From Campylobacter estrildidarum (GTDB taxonomy: Bacteria > Campylobacterota > Campylobacteria > Campylobacterales > Campylobacteraceae): a stretch of 64,000 bases of DNA. The stretch is taken from contig NZ_NXLZ01000001.1 of assembly GCF_005406205.1 (NCBI RefSeq), positions 1 through 64,000 on the forward strand. The letters are read 5' to 3'. The position numbers and the translations under genes were made by a program. Shown one piece after another: positions 37,638 to 46,288 of the stretch. The stretch's first letter is position 1. Each line of letters starts with the position of its first letter. Under the pieces are notes generated by a model, which did not search any database, was not told the DNA's origin, and saw nothing but the letters and a program-made list of their open reading frames with translations.

Positions 37638-38184
37638 AATAGAATTTTTTTTAGAAAATTTAAATCTAAGAGAAAAAGTTCTCATTGCCATAATTGTAGT
37701 ATTATTGGCTGTATTTTTAGCTTTTAAAGCAGATCATTTGTTTTCAAATCTCTTTTTTAATCAAGATATTTTCATTGATAATATCAATACAGAAAAAGAA
37801 CAACTTGACAATAAAAATTTAGAACAAAAAATACAAAAACTAAATCAAGAACTGCAACAAATTCAAAATCAAATACTAATATATAAACAATATTTAAACT
37901 CTTTTCGAAAAGAAAATAATCAATACTTAAATAATATCAATCTACTTGCATCTAAAAATAAAATTAACATCAAAAATATTACCCAAACAGTAAATACTCA
38001 AAAAAATCAATTAAACAAATATGAACTATTTCTTGAAGCTTATGGAAACTTTAACGAGCTAATGTCTTTTATAAAAGTTTTGGAAAATTCGGATTTTTAT
38101 TATCAATTAAATACGATTGAAATACAAAATATAAATACTTTAAATCTAGAATTAAGTCTTGACATTTCTTTTTTAACTCTATAA
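37630..38184 (+). CDS. GspM/PilO-like inner-membrane protein
   Basis: This 184-residue protein has about 15 cytoplasmic residues, one membrane helix (residues 17-35), a long Gln/Asn/Lys-rich coiled coil (about 55-100) and a small C-terminal alpha/beta domain. This is the standard plan of GspM and PilO, which dimerise with GspL or PilN under secretion pseudopili. It overlaps the GspL-like gene by 8 bases. With the pseudopilin at 18213-18659, it could belong to the scattered type II-like DNA-uptake apparatus of C. jejuni. By position it is Cj0659c. Only the architecture supports this. Confidence 0.6.
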   Translation: MDKIEFFLENLNLREKVLIAIIVVLLAVFLAFKADHLFSNLFFNQDIFIDNINTEKEQLDNKNLEQKIQKLNQELQQIQNQILIYKQYLNSFRKENNQYLNNINLLASKNKINIKNITQTVNTQKNQLNKYELFLEAYGNFNELMSFIKVLENSDFYYQLNTIEIQNINTLNLELSLDISFLTL

Positions 38185-38189
38185 AAAAG

Positions 38190-39100
38190 TAACAAATTTA
38201 TACGAACAGTAAAAAATATTACAAAAATATATAAATTTTAATTCTCCTAATATAAGGAATCTAAAACCTTTTTAGTCGAACTTTATATGAAAGATTTTCT
38301 TTTTATAAAATTCATCCTTTATTCTTATCTTTTTATGATAGCAAATTTAGAAAAAATAGTACAAATTTAAAAACTGAAGAAGCAAATGTAATTATACTGC
38401 TTCACTAAGTAAGCGGACTTACAAATAGCTACTTGAGTCAGAAAAAAGCTATTTTAATTGGTTGCTTTAACGATAAGCTTTTAGACTTTTATTAACATTT
38501 TCTTATTTTGGTTAGTATATAAGTACCAATACACTTTTTTATTTTTTGCCGAAAAAATGACATATAAGACCATATTCTATGATTTAGAGGTTTATTTGTT
38601 ATACTTTTTACATCTATAAGTACTTTTGGATTTATTGTAAAAAATAATCAAAGAAATCTCATCCATTGTTAAATTTACACAAGTACTTTTTAGTACAGGT
38701 TTGGTATTTTAAAACCCTAGCTTCGAATTATGTAATCAAATTTAAATGGTTGGGCCGACACCTTGCAAGCAACTCTAAAAATTAATTTTAGTTTTACCTC
38801 TTGATGATGACCTTATAAGTAGTTTTTCGCTTCCCATCTTAAGAGGAACTTTGTCTTTCACCTGTAATGCTTTCTATAATGACAAAGATTACACTTAGCT
38901 TATCAAATCTTAAGTTATAGCTCTGGGATTTATAGTAAGTACTTTTTAGCAATACTTTAGCCAGATTTATTGGTGAGTCAAGTAAAGAAAATATAGCTTA
39001 TTTGCCAAATTTATTTTTAGAATGTATGTGGATATTACTTGGCGCTGCTATAATTTTATTTATACTTAAAAAACCCATCAATAAGATGTTAAAAAACTAA
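38190..39100 (+). pseudogene. Ruined POT-family di/tripeptide transporter (DtpT-like)
   Basis: There is no open frame over about 900 bases, yet transporter segments can be read in pieces. Near 38466 the DNA reads DKLLDFY, stop, HFLILVSI. At 38846 it reads ELCLSPVMLSIMTKIT, the POT-family signature near the end of the protein. From about 38975 it reads a final membrane helix (LECMWILLGAAIILFIL) ending KKPINKMLKN and TAA. Numerous stops and frame changes separate the pieces, and the total is shorter than an intact transporter (about 500 residues), so there have been deletions too. It lies directly before an Xaa-Pro aminopeptidase, a natural partner for peptide import. By position it is Cj0654c, also a pseudogene in my memory of NCTC 11168. 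Confidence 0.8.
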
Positions 39101-39112
39101 TAAAGGAAAAAA

Positions 39113-40903
39113 ATGAATATTTACAAACAAAGAGTATCAGAACTTAGAACTTTAATGCAAAAAAATAACATAGACGCTTATTTGATTTTAAGTGCAGATC
39201 CACATTTAAGCGAATATTTACCAGAGTATTATAAAAATAGAATTTTTATAAGTGGTTTTACAGGATCTGTTGGAACAGTGCTTATAACACAAGATGAAGC
39301 CTTTTTATGGGTAGATGGAAGATACTGGCTTCAAGCAGATAAAGAATTGCAAGGTAGTGGAATAGTTTTACAAAAACAAGATGTCAAAAATACCTTTACT
39401 AAATGGTTAGAAAAAAATTTAAATACAAATCAAATTTTAGGTGTTGATTTTGCGCTTTGTCCTTTATCTTTAAAAAAGGATTTGCAAAAAACTTGCAAAG
39501 CTAGTTTGAAACATATTGACTTAATCACTCCACTTTGGCATGATCGCCCTGCTTTACCAAAGGAAAGAATTTACGAACACGAAGCTCATTATTGCTCTTA
39601 TTCAAGAGAGGAAAAACTAAAATTGGTGCGCCAAAAAATGAAAAATTTAAATGCAAACACTCACTTGATTTCTAGTCTTGACGATATAGCTTGGCTTACA
39701 AATTTAAGAGGTAATGATGTAGATTATAATCCTGTATTTCTAAGTCATCTACTTATACTAGAAGACAAAGCTTTGCTTTTTGTTGATTCTTTAAAAATTG
39801 ACTCTGAACTTGAAAAAAAACTAAATTTAGATGGAATTTGGCTTAAAAATTATGATGAAATTATTACAGATCTTAAAAAACTTCAAAATACAAATTTACT
39901 TATTGAGCCTTTAAAAATGACTGCTCTTTTTATTGACTCTTTAGATAAAAGTGTAAAGATTATTGAAGAAATTAATCCAAGTACGCATTTAAAAGCAGCT
40001 AAAAATGCTAAAGAGATAGCTCACATACAAGATGCTATGATAGAAGATGGGGTGGCTTTGTGCAAATTATTTGCTTGGCTTGAAGAGGCAATAGAAAATA
40101 ATGAATCAATAAGTGAATTAGATATAGACACTAAAGTTAGCGAATTTAGAGCACAAAGCGAGTATTATTTAAACGATAGTTTTGCAACCATTGCAGGTTT
40201 TAATGCAAATGCTGCATATCCACACTATAAAGCTACAAAAGAAAGTTTTGCCTACCTTGAAAAAGATGGGCTTTTACTTATTGACTCTGGCGGACAATAC
40301 AAAAATGGCACAACAGATATTACACGTGTTGTACCTATAGGAAAACCAAATGAAGAACAAATTCATGATTATACTTTGGTTTTAAAGGCACATATTGCTA
40401 TTTCAAGCGTGATTTTTCCAAAAGATATAGCTATGCCTTTGCTTGATTCTATTACACGTGCACCTCTATGGCAAGAACAATTAGATTATATACATGGTAC
40501 AGGGCACGGTGTGGGATATTTTTTAAATGTGCATGAAGGACCGCAAGTGCTTTCTTATTTTTCTCCTGTACTTGAAAAAACAAAAGCGAAGGAAGGAATG
40601 TTAACCTCTATAGAACCAGGTATTTATAAAGTAAATAAATGGGGTATAAGGCTTGAAAACTTAGTTATTCACACTAAAGTAGAAAATCCTAAAAATACTG
40701 ATTTTGGAGAATTTTTATATTTTAAAACCGTTACTCTTTGTCCTTTTGAAATATCTTGTATTGATACAAATTTACTAGACAAAAAAGAAAAAACTTGGTT
40801 AAATAATTATCATAAAGAAGTTTTTGAAAAACTTTCTCCTAAGTTAAAAGATCACCCAAAAGCCTTAGCTTGGCTTGAAAAAAGAACAAAAGCTATCTCC
40901 TAA
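39113..40903 (+). CDS. pepP: Xaa-Pro aminopeptidase (M24 family)
   Basis: This enzyme removes an N-terminal residue preceding proline, part of peptide use in an amino-acid-feeding organism. The 596-residue protein has two creatinase-like N-domains (residues 1-300) and a C-terminal pita-bread domain. The metal ligands are visible in LLIDSGGQYKNGTTDITR (two Asp), HGTGHGVGYFLNVHEGP (His), SIEPGIYK (Glu) and GIRLENLVIH (Glu). The length matches the three-domain class rather than the 440-residue E. coli PepP. AAAGGAAA precedes the ATG. It ends in a strong terminator. Confidence 0.93.
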   Translation: MNIYKQRVSELRTLMQKNNIDAYLILSADPHLSEYLPEYYKNRIFISGFTGSVGTVLITQDEAFLWVDGRYWLQADKELQGSGIVLQKQDVKNTFTKWLEKNLNTNQILGVDFALCPLSLKKDLQKTCKASLKHIDLITPLWHDRPALPKERIYEHEAHYCSYSREEKLKLVRQKMKNLNANTHLISSLDDIAWLTNLRGNDVDYNPVFLSHLLILEDKALLFVDSLKIDSELEKKLNLDGIWLKNYDEIITDLKKLQNTNLLIEPLKMTALFIDSLDKSVKIIEEINPSTHLKAAKNAKEIAHIQDAMIEDGVALCKLFAWLEEAIENNESISELDIDTKVSEFRAQSEYYLNDSFATIAGFNANAAYPHYKATKESFAYLEKDGLLLIDSGGQYKNGTTDITRVVPIGKPNEEQIHDYTLVLKAHIAISSVIFPKDIAMPLLDSITRAPLWQEQLDYIHGTGHGVGYFLNVHEGPQVLSYFSPVLEKTKAKEGMLTSIEPGIYKVNKWGIRLENLVIHTKVENPKNTDFGEFLYFKTVTLCPFEISCIDTNLLDKKEKTWLNNYHKEVFEKLSPKLKDHPKALAWLEKRTKAIS

Positions 40904-40920
40904 ATAAGAGATAGCTTTTT
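40889..40920 (+). terminator. Intrinsic terminator after the Xaa-Pro aminopeptidase gene
   Basis: AAAGCTATCTC pairs with GAGATAGCTTT across an 8-base loop that contains the stop codon, followed by T5. This is one of the clearest terminators in the window. The 228 bases from here to the end of mrdA are AT-rich and hold no gene I can support. Confidence 0.85.
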
Positions 40921-41131
40921 AAATAATATAAACATAATTATTTTCTGACACGCTTTAGATGTTTAAATATCAGTTACGTTAAAAAAGATCTCTATAATTT
41001 ATAATTTTGTATATTTTTTACTCCCTTATAAGTCTTATTTCTATAATAATTACATTTTTAAAGTTTTATTGGCTTAAATATTGCATTATAGAAAAATTCC
41101 TAGTTTTTTAATAAAACATATAGTTATAAAA

Positions 41132-42934
41132 TCATTTAAAATATCCTAGACTAATCATTTTTTGATAAATTTTTGCACTCACTTCTCCAGAAGTAGTACT
41201 TCTTCCTCCATGCTCAAGCAAAACAGTAACAACATAGCGTGGCTTTGAATAAGGCGCATAAGAAGTAAGCCAAGCGTGAGATCTCGTATAATATTGCATT
41301 TGTTTTTCGTCAACTCTACTTCTATCTGATTGAGAAAATCCTACAACTTGTGCTGTTCCTGTTTTGGCTGCGACTTTTACGTCAAGATTATGCAAATAGC
41401 GATAAGCGGTTCCTCCTTGCTCATTTGCTACAGCATACATAGCATCTCTTATATAGGGAAGTTGGCTTTTCTCAAACAAAGTAAAAATTTGTTCATTACC
41501 CTGTAATTTATTTTCTACAATAGTATGATTATTTTCTACACTTTTTAAAAAATGCGGCAATACTTCTTCTCCTTTTGCAATTTGAGCTGTATATCTTGCA
41601 ATTTGCATAGGAGTAGCTAAAAAATTTCCTTGTCCTATGGCAGTATTTAAAGTGTCTCCTTGAAACCAGTTTTGTTTATATTTTTGCATTTTCCATTCTC
41701 TACTTGGCAAGACCCCAACAAACTCGTTTGGTAAATCAACTCCTGTTTTAGTGCCAAAACCAATTCGTGATAAAGTTTGACTGATTTGATTAATGCCAGC
41801 TTTCAAACTTCCATCATAAAAATATATATCACAACTTGCTTTTATAGCATGTTTTAAGTCTATATCTCCATGTCCTGATCTATTCCAACATCGGAACAAT
41901 CTTCCCCCAAGCTCTACGCTACCTCCGCAAAAAAATTGTGTAGAAGGTGTAATTTTCCCAGAATTTAAAAAACCTAAAGCAACTCCCATTTTAACAACAG
42001 AACCAGGAGGATAATATCCATTGATCAATTTATTGGTAAAAGGATGATCAAGATTATTAGAAAGCTCATCCCAATCTTTAAAAGAAATTCCAGTTACAAA
42101 AGGATTGAGATCGTATTCCGGAAAACTCCCAGCTGCCAAAATAGATCCATCATTAATATCCATAATAATAGCAGCACCGGCATTATTTTCAAAAATGCTT
42201 GTTAGAAAACTTTGCAATTCCATATCAATAGTTAGTTGTATATTATTTGAAATTGGAGAAGAATAAGAAATTTGCGCTACTTCCTGATTTAAAGCATTTG
42301 CTTTATAAACTCTCGTTCCCTTTACTCCTTGCAAGACATCATTATAATAACGCTCTATCCCACTTTTTCCAATATAATTTGTAAGTTTAGCAATCTCATT
42401 TTCTCTAACATCTTGCAAATTAGCCTTACCTACATAACCTATGATATGAGAGGCTAATTTTCCAAAAGGATATTTTCTTTGTACAGCAGGATCTATACGT
42501 ATGTTTTTATTTAAATTTAATTCAGAATAATGTTTCATCATTTCTTCTGCAGGGATAAAATCCACAATTTGAATAAAATCTTGATTATAGTAAGAATCAT
42601 TTCGTTTATAAGTTCTAGATAGTTTTGTAGTATTTAAATCTGGGAATAAATTTTGCAATTGATTCAATTCTTTTTCTAAAATTTTAATACCAGATTTTTT
42701 AAGACTTAAATAGGGTTTAATAGATATACTAAACCCTAGATCATTTATAGCCAAAAGAGTTCCATTACGATCAAATATTTGACCACGAATAGGAGCTAAT
42801 ATTTGTGTTTTAATTGCATTTTGTTTAGCAAGCTCCTCATAATAGACATTAGATTTTATACTCAAATAATATAAACGACTCAATAAAAAAATAAAAAATA
42901 AAAATATAAACCCAATAATTAAACGCATACGCAT
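41132..42934 (-). CDS. mrdA: Penicillin-binding protein 2 (MrdA)
   Basis: MrdA is the transpeptidase of the elongation machinery and works with RodA. The 600-residue protein has one N-terminal membrane helix (about residues 4-22), a PBP dimer domain (about 45-220) and a transpeptidase domain. The active-site Ser is in PPGSVVKMG; the SxN element reads SCD and the KTG element reads AAKTGTAQV. Its start overlaps the stop of the MreD-like gene (TAATG). C. jejuni is helical and needs this enzyme for sidewall growth. Confidence 0.95.
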   Translation of the reverse strand: MRMRLIIGFIFLFFIFLLSRLYYLSIKSNVYYEELAKQNAIKTQILAPIRGQIFDRNGTLLAINDLGFSISIKPYLSLKKSGIKILEKELNQLQNLFPDLNTTKLSRTYKRNDSYYNQDFIQIVDFIPAEEMMKHYSELNLNKNIRIDPAVQRKYPFGKLASHIIGYVGKANLQDVRENEIAKLTNYIGKSGIERYYNDVLQGVKGTRVYKANALNQEVAQISYSSPISNNIQLTIDMELQSFLTSIFENNAGAAIIMDINDGSILAAGSFPEYDLNPFVTGISFKDWDELSNNLDHPFTNKLINGYYPPGSVVKMGVALGFLNSGKITPSTQFFCGGSVELGGRLFRCWNRSGHGDIDLKHAIKASCDIYFYDGSLKAGINQISQTLSRIGFGTKTGVDLPNEFVGVLPSREWKMQKYKQNWFQGDTLNTAIGQGNFLATPMQIARYTAQIAKGEEVLPHFLKSVENNHTIVENKLQGNEQIFTLFEKSQLPYIRDAMYAVANEQGGTAYRYLHNLDVKVAAKTGTAQVVGFSQSDRSRVDEKQMQYYTRSHAWLTSYAPYSKPRYVVTVLLEHGGRSTTSGEVSAKIYQKMISLGYFK

Positions 42935-43416
42935 TAAATTTTACCTTTAAAAAATATATAAGCTAAAACACTTTCAATCGCAATTGATATTAAATAACTA
43001 AAACTTAAAATTTTAATACTTTCATTATCCATATAAGAAAAAATAAAATCCAAAAGAAAAATAAAAAAATAAGCACAAAGAACAAGAGCAACTGGGATAA
43101 ATTTTCCTAATTTTAAACTTGTTTTAACCCAATCTGCGCAAATATAATAAAAAAGAGCAAATGCAAGCCAGGATGAAAATATAAAAAAATTATAAGTTAT
43201 ATCTGTAAAACATAAAAAAAATAAAGAAAAATACCATCTAAAATCAAGTTTATTAAAAGTTTTTTGACTTTGCTCTAAAAGAAAAAACATATAACAAAAA
43301 AATATTCCATAAAGTAATGGGGTATATATAAACACAGACCCTAGAATTTGATATATAACATAAAAAAATCCTAAAAATATATATCCACCATTAATACTTA
43401 CTCTATGATTTTTCAT
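42934..43416 (-). CDS. MreD-like membrane protein
   Basis: This 160-residue, very hydrophobic protein has five or six membrane helices and no other recognisable motif. It stands immediately before mrdA with a 1-base overlap, the slot that MreD takes in mreBCD-mrdA clusters. Size and topology also match MreD (about 160 residues). MreD sequences are poorly conserved, so this is a context-based call. By position it is Cj0651. It starts four bases after engB. Confidence 0.6.
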   Translation of the reverse strand: MKNHRVSINGGYIFLGFFYVIYQILGSVFIYTPLLYGIFFCYMFFLLEQSQKTFNKLDFRWYFSLFFLCFTDITYNFFIFSSWLAFALFYYICADWVKTSLKLGKFIPVALVLCAYFFIFLLDFIFSYMDNESIKILSFSYLISIAIESVLAYIFFKGKI

Positions 43417-43420
43417 TGTC

Positions 43421-44011
43421 TTATAAGCCTAAAACTTGTTTTATTATTTCGCTTTCTAACTCTTCAAATCCAATTTTATTTAAATTAGACACCAAAATAG
43501 CTTCTTTAAAATTATTTTTAAGTTTGGTTTTTTCACTTTGATTTAACTTATCACATTTTGTAAAAACTTTTATTATTTTTTGATCAGGTCTTAAAAAACC
43601 TTTCAAATAATTATCTAAATACTGATCGAGCTCTAAACTAGTGTGCCTTGAATCAATCAAATGGATAAAAAGTTTTATTGAAGTTCTTAATTTTAAAAAT
43701 TCATCTAAATAAATATTCCATTCTTCTTTTACATTTTTTGAAACCTTGGCATAACCAAAACCAGGCAAATCTATAAAGTGAATATTAAATTTTTCTTTAT
43801 CTTTTTCACACAAAACTTCAAAAAAATTAATCAATTGAGTTTTTCCAGGGGTAGATGAACTCTTAGCAAGATTTTTTTGTTTGCATAAAGAATTGATTAA
43901 AGAACTCTTTCCAACATTTGAACGTCCTAAAAAAACTACTTCGCTAATATTTGAACTAAAATCTTTATCAAATTTTTTTAAAGAAGTAACAAATTTTGCA
44001 CTAATTATCAT
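43421..44011 (-). CDS. engB: Ribosome biogenesis GTPase EngB (YsxC)
   Basis: EngB is an essential GTPase needed for 50S subunit assembly. The 196-residue protein has G1 (GRSNVGKSSLINSL, about residues 29-42), a G2 Thr region (STPGKTQLINF), G3 (DLPGFGYAKV) and G4 (TKCD). Length is normal. It overlaps lptA by 11 bases and belongs to the long minus-strand envelope operon. Confidence 0.96.
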   Translation of the reverse strand: MIISAKFVTSLKKFDKDFSSNISEVVFLGRSNVGKSSLINSLCKQKNLAKSSSTPGKTQLINFFEVLCEKDKEKFNIHFIDLPGFGYAKVSKNVKEEWNIYLDEFLKLRTSIKLFIHLIDSRHTSLELDQYLDNYLKGFLRPDQKIIKVFTKCDKLNQSEKTKLKNNFKEAILVSNLNKIGFEELESEIIKQVLGL

Positions 44012-44468
44012 CTTGCTTTAGGTCAAAAACAAAACGAGCAGGCTTTTTATCTTTGCTCTGAACTTGATAAATATTTTTCTTTTTATCGACAATGATTCTA
44101 TCTCCATAAAGTTTTTGATTACTCTTAAGTTCGCTTATGTAAGCATTTCCGTTAATCTCATAAACATCGTTGGTTACATTATAAATGAATTTATCTCCCT
44201 TGCCTTGATAAATTTTTCCTTTTAGACTAATTTTAAAACTAGCATTTTGCATGGCTTCATAACGCACTGGCTTTCGATTTTTATCTGTATAGATAATTAA
44301 CTTTTCAGCATTTAAAATATCATCTCCTCGCTTAACTTCTACATTGCCAGTTAATATGCTTTCTCCTTTATTTTCATCTGAATAAAAATTTAAAGCCTTA
44401 ACTTCAATTTTTGTTGCCAAAGATACACTAATACAAAAGAATAATAAAATTATTTTTCTTGCAACCAT
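44001..44468 (-). CDS. lptA: LPS transport periplasmic protein LptA
   Basis: LptA forms the periplasmic bridge that carries lipooligosaccharide to the outer membrane. The 155-residue protein has a signal peptide (cleavage after about residue 18) and repeated beta strands of the OstA type: NVEVKRGDDILNAEKLIIYT, then GKGDKFIYNVTNDVYEINGNA. It overlaps lptC by 19 bases, and kdsC lies just upstream. The kdsC-lptC-lptA order is conserved across proteobacteria, and with the distant lptB it supplies part of the Lpt machine. Confidence 0.9.
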   Translation of the reverse strand: MVARKIILLFFCISVSLATKIEVKALNFYSDENKGESILTGNVEVKRGDDILNAEKLIIYTDKNRKPVRYEAMQNASFKISLKGKIYQGKGDKFIYNVTNDVYEINGNAYISELKSNQKLYGDRIIVDKKKNIYQVQSKDKKPARFVFDLKQDDN

Positions 44469-44977
44469 GCATCTACTCCTTGAATCCTTAAAATTTTATT
44501 CTTTATATCATATTGTAAGCTTTTTCCGTTAATAATATTTTCATTGATAAAACCATTAAACCCAGTATTGGTACTCAAAATTTTGCTTTTTGGTTCATAT
44601 TCTATTTCATCGGCAATGAATTTAATATTGTTTAATCCTAAATATGTAACATTTCCTTCAAACTTTATTTTATCTATATCTTGACCTAAAAGCACTAATT
44701 TATCTGCGCTTAAATTAAAATCTAAATTAAAATTTGTAAAATGATCAAATTCATCTTTATTGGTATATCGTATCCAAGAATTGGCTTTATAGTAAGACTT
44801 AATAGCTGTTTGATTGATATCATAAGCTTTTAAATGGTTTGCCTCAATATTTTTGAAATTTAAAGAGTAAGATTTAATATCTAAAGAATAAGGGTCTTGT
44901 AGTGATAAAACTATAAAAGTAATTGCAAAAAGAGCGATAAGAATACCGAAAATTTTTATAGCCAAATTTGATTCCAA
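44450..44977 (-). CDS. lptC: LPS export protein LptC
   Basis: LptC sits in the inner membrane with LptBFG and hands lipooligosaccharide to LptA. The 175-residue protein has one N-terminal membrane helix (about residues 6-26) and a periplasmic beta domain (FEGNVTYLGLNNIKFIADEI). It overlaps kdsC by 22 bases and lptA by 19. Sequence conservation in LptC is low; position and shape carry most of the evidence. By position it is Cj0648. Confidence 0.85.
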   Translation of the reverse strand: MESNLAIKIFGILIALFAITFIVLSLQDPYSLDIKSYSLNFKNIEANHLKAYDINQTAIKSYYKANSWIRYTNKDEFDHFTNFNLDFNLSADKLVLLGQDIDKIKFEGNVTYLGLNNIKFIADEIEYEPKSKILSTNTGFNGFINENIINGKSLQYDIKNKILRIQGVDAWLQEK

Positions 44978-45444
44978 TCTTCTTGCATATTATTTTTTTT
45001 CACAATATATTCTATCATTTCTGCTACTGCGGCTTCTCCGCCTTTATACTCGAGAATTACATCAACTTTTAGATCTTTATGAGCGTCTTTTGGCTTAAAA
45101 CTAAGCCCAACATTTTCAAGTAAATTTTTATCATTAAAATAATCTCCAATGGCGGCACATTGAGAGAAATCAAGATTTAACTTGTGTAAAATTTCTTTTG
45201 CACAAGTTAATTTATCTTTCACTCCTTGAAATAAAAGATCTATTTTTAAATCTTTAGATCTTTTATCCACGCAAGGGCAATTCCTGCCTGTAATAATAGC
45301 AACCTTTTTGCCAAGTTTTATCCAAGCTTCAATTGCTGCTCCATCTTTTACGTTAAATTCTTTGATAAAATTTCCTTCCGAGGTGTAGATGATTTTTCCA
45401 TCAGTTAAGCAACCATCTACATCTAAAAAAATTAATTCTATCAT
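44956..45444 (-). CDS. kdsC: 3-deoxy-D-manno-octulosonate 8-phosphate phosphatase KdsC
   Basis: KdsC removes phosphate from Kdo-8-phosphate to give Kdo for the lipooligosaccharide inner core. The 162-residue HAD protein has motif I (FLDVDGCLTDGKI, about residues 5-17), IITGRNCPCVDKRSKDL and motif IV (AIGDYFNDKNLL). It lies one base after rlpA and overlaps lptC by 22 bases, so core-sugar supply and LPS export are in one transcript. Confidence 0.94.
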   Translation of the reverse strand: MIELIFLDVDGCLTDGKIIYTSEGNFIKEFNVKDGAAIEAWIKLGKKVAIITGRNCPCVDKRSKDLKIDLLFQGVKDKLTCAKEILHKLNLDFSQCAAIGDYFNDKNLLENVGLSFKPKDAHKDLKVDVILEYKGGEAAVAEMIEYIVKKNNMQEDWNQIWL

Positions 45445-45445
45445 T

Positions 45446-46288
45446 TTACTCTCTTACTATAAAAGCTCCTGCAAATGCTCCACTTGCAGCAAAATCCCGT
45501 GCTTCTTCTTCACTTCTAAAACCAGTTAAAAAAACGCGATTTAAGCCATCTACTGTGCTAGTGCGTATAGTAGAAGAATAAGTTCTGTAAGTTTTATATC
45601 TTGATGCTATAGTTTTTGCTCCTTCTGGATTTTTAAAAGCACCAATTTGAACCATAAAATTTCCACCTTCATAAATTTGGCCATTATTTGAAATTTCTCC
45701 ACCGCTACCATAATCTACATTAGAATGCACAATATCATTACTACTAGAATTCGAAGAACCAAAACCTATTACTTCAAGTCTAACTGGTGCTGTTCCAGTA
45801 CGAACCATATCTATCTGTTTTGCAGCTGCATTCGATAGATCGATGATACGATTATCCACAAAAGGTCCACGATCGTTTACCCGAACAGTTGTTTGACGAT
45901 TGTTATTTAAGTTTGTTACTCTTAAAATAGTATTCATAGGTAGAGTTTTATGAGCGGCAGTAAATGCATTTTGATCATAAATTTCACCATTTGAAGTTTT
46001 TTTGCCATGAAATCCAGGACCATACCAACTAGCGATACCATCTGCAGTTTCTCCAACAGAAACAACAGTCGGATAATAAGTTTTTCCATTAATAGTATAA
46101 GGCTTCATAGTCCCCTTACCGCCTGAAGAACTAGGATCACTCCTAAAATCATTGCTTGGATAATAAACCTGAGTATTGTTACTAGATTCAGACAATAAAC
46201 CGCTTACTCCGCATCCCGTAAAAATACTAATTACGGACAAGATTGGAATAATTTTTAGAATTGCTTTGAGCTGTTTTAATGTTTGCAT
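45446..46288 (-). CDS. rlpA: RlpA-like septal lipoprotein
   Basis: RlpA proteins are outer-membrane lipoproteins that act on denuded glycan strands at the septum. The 280-residue protein has a lipoprotein signal (FTGC, Cys26), a double-psi beta-barrel (ASWYGPGFHGKKTSNGEIYD to VRVNDRGPF, about residues 85-165) and a C-terminal SPOR domain (MVQIGAFKNPEGAKTIASRY). The catalytic Asp of RVNDRGP is present. AAAGGAG precedes the ATG. The signal-peptide region overlaps the end of mltD by 62 bases, an unusually long overlap. Confidence 0.9.
   Translation of the reverse strand: MQTLKQLKAILKIIPILSVISIFTGCGVSGLLSESSNNTQVYYPSNDFRSDPSSSGGKGTMKPYTINGKTYYPTVVSVGETADGIASWYGPGFHGKKTSNGEIYDQNAFTAAHKTLPMNTILRVTNLNNNRQTTVRVNDRGPFVDNRIIDLSNAAAKQIDMVRTGTAPVRLEVIGFGSSNSSSNDIVHSNVDYGSGGEISNNGQIYEGGNFMVQIGAFKNPEGAKTIASRYKTYRTYSSTIRTSTVDGLNRVFLTGFRSEEEARDFAASGAFAGAFIVRE

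Noticed and set aside
38190..39100. A non-coding RNA locus in the 900-base gap without open frames
   Set aside because: Translated fragments match a POT transporter in order along the gap, so a pseudogene explains it better.
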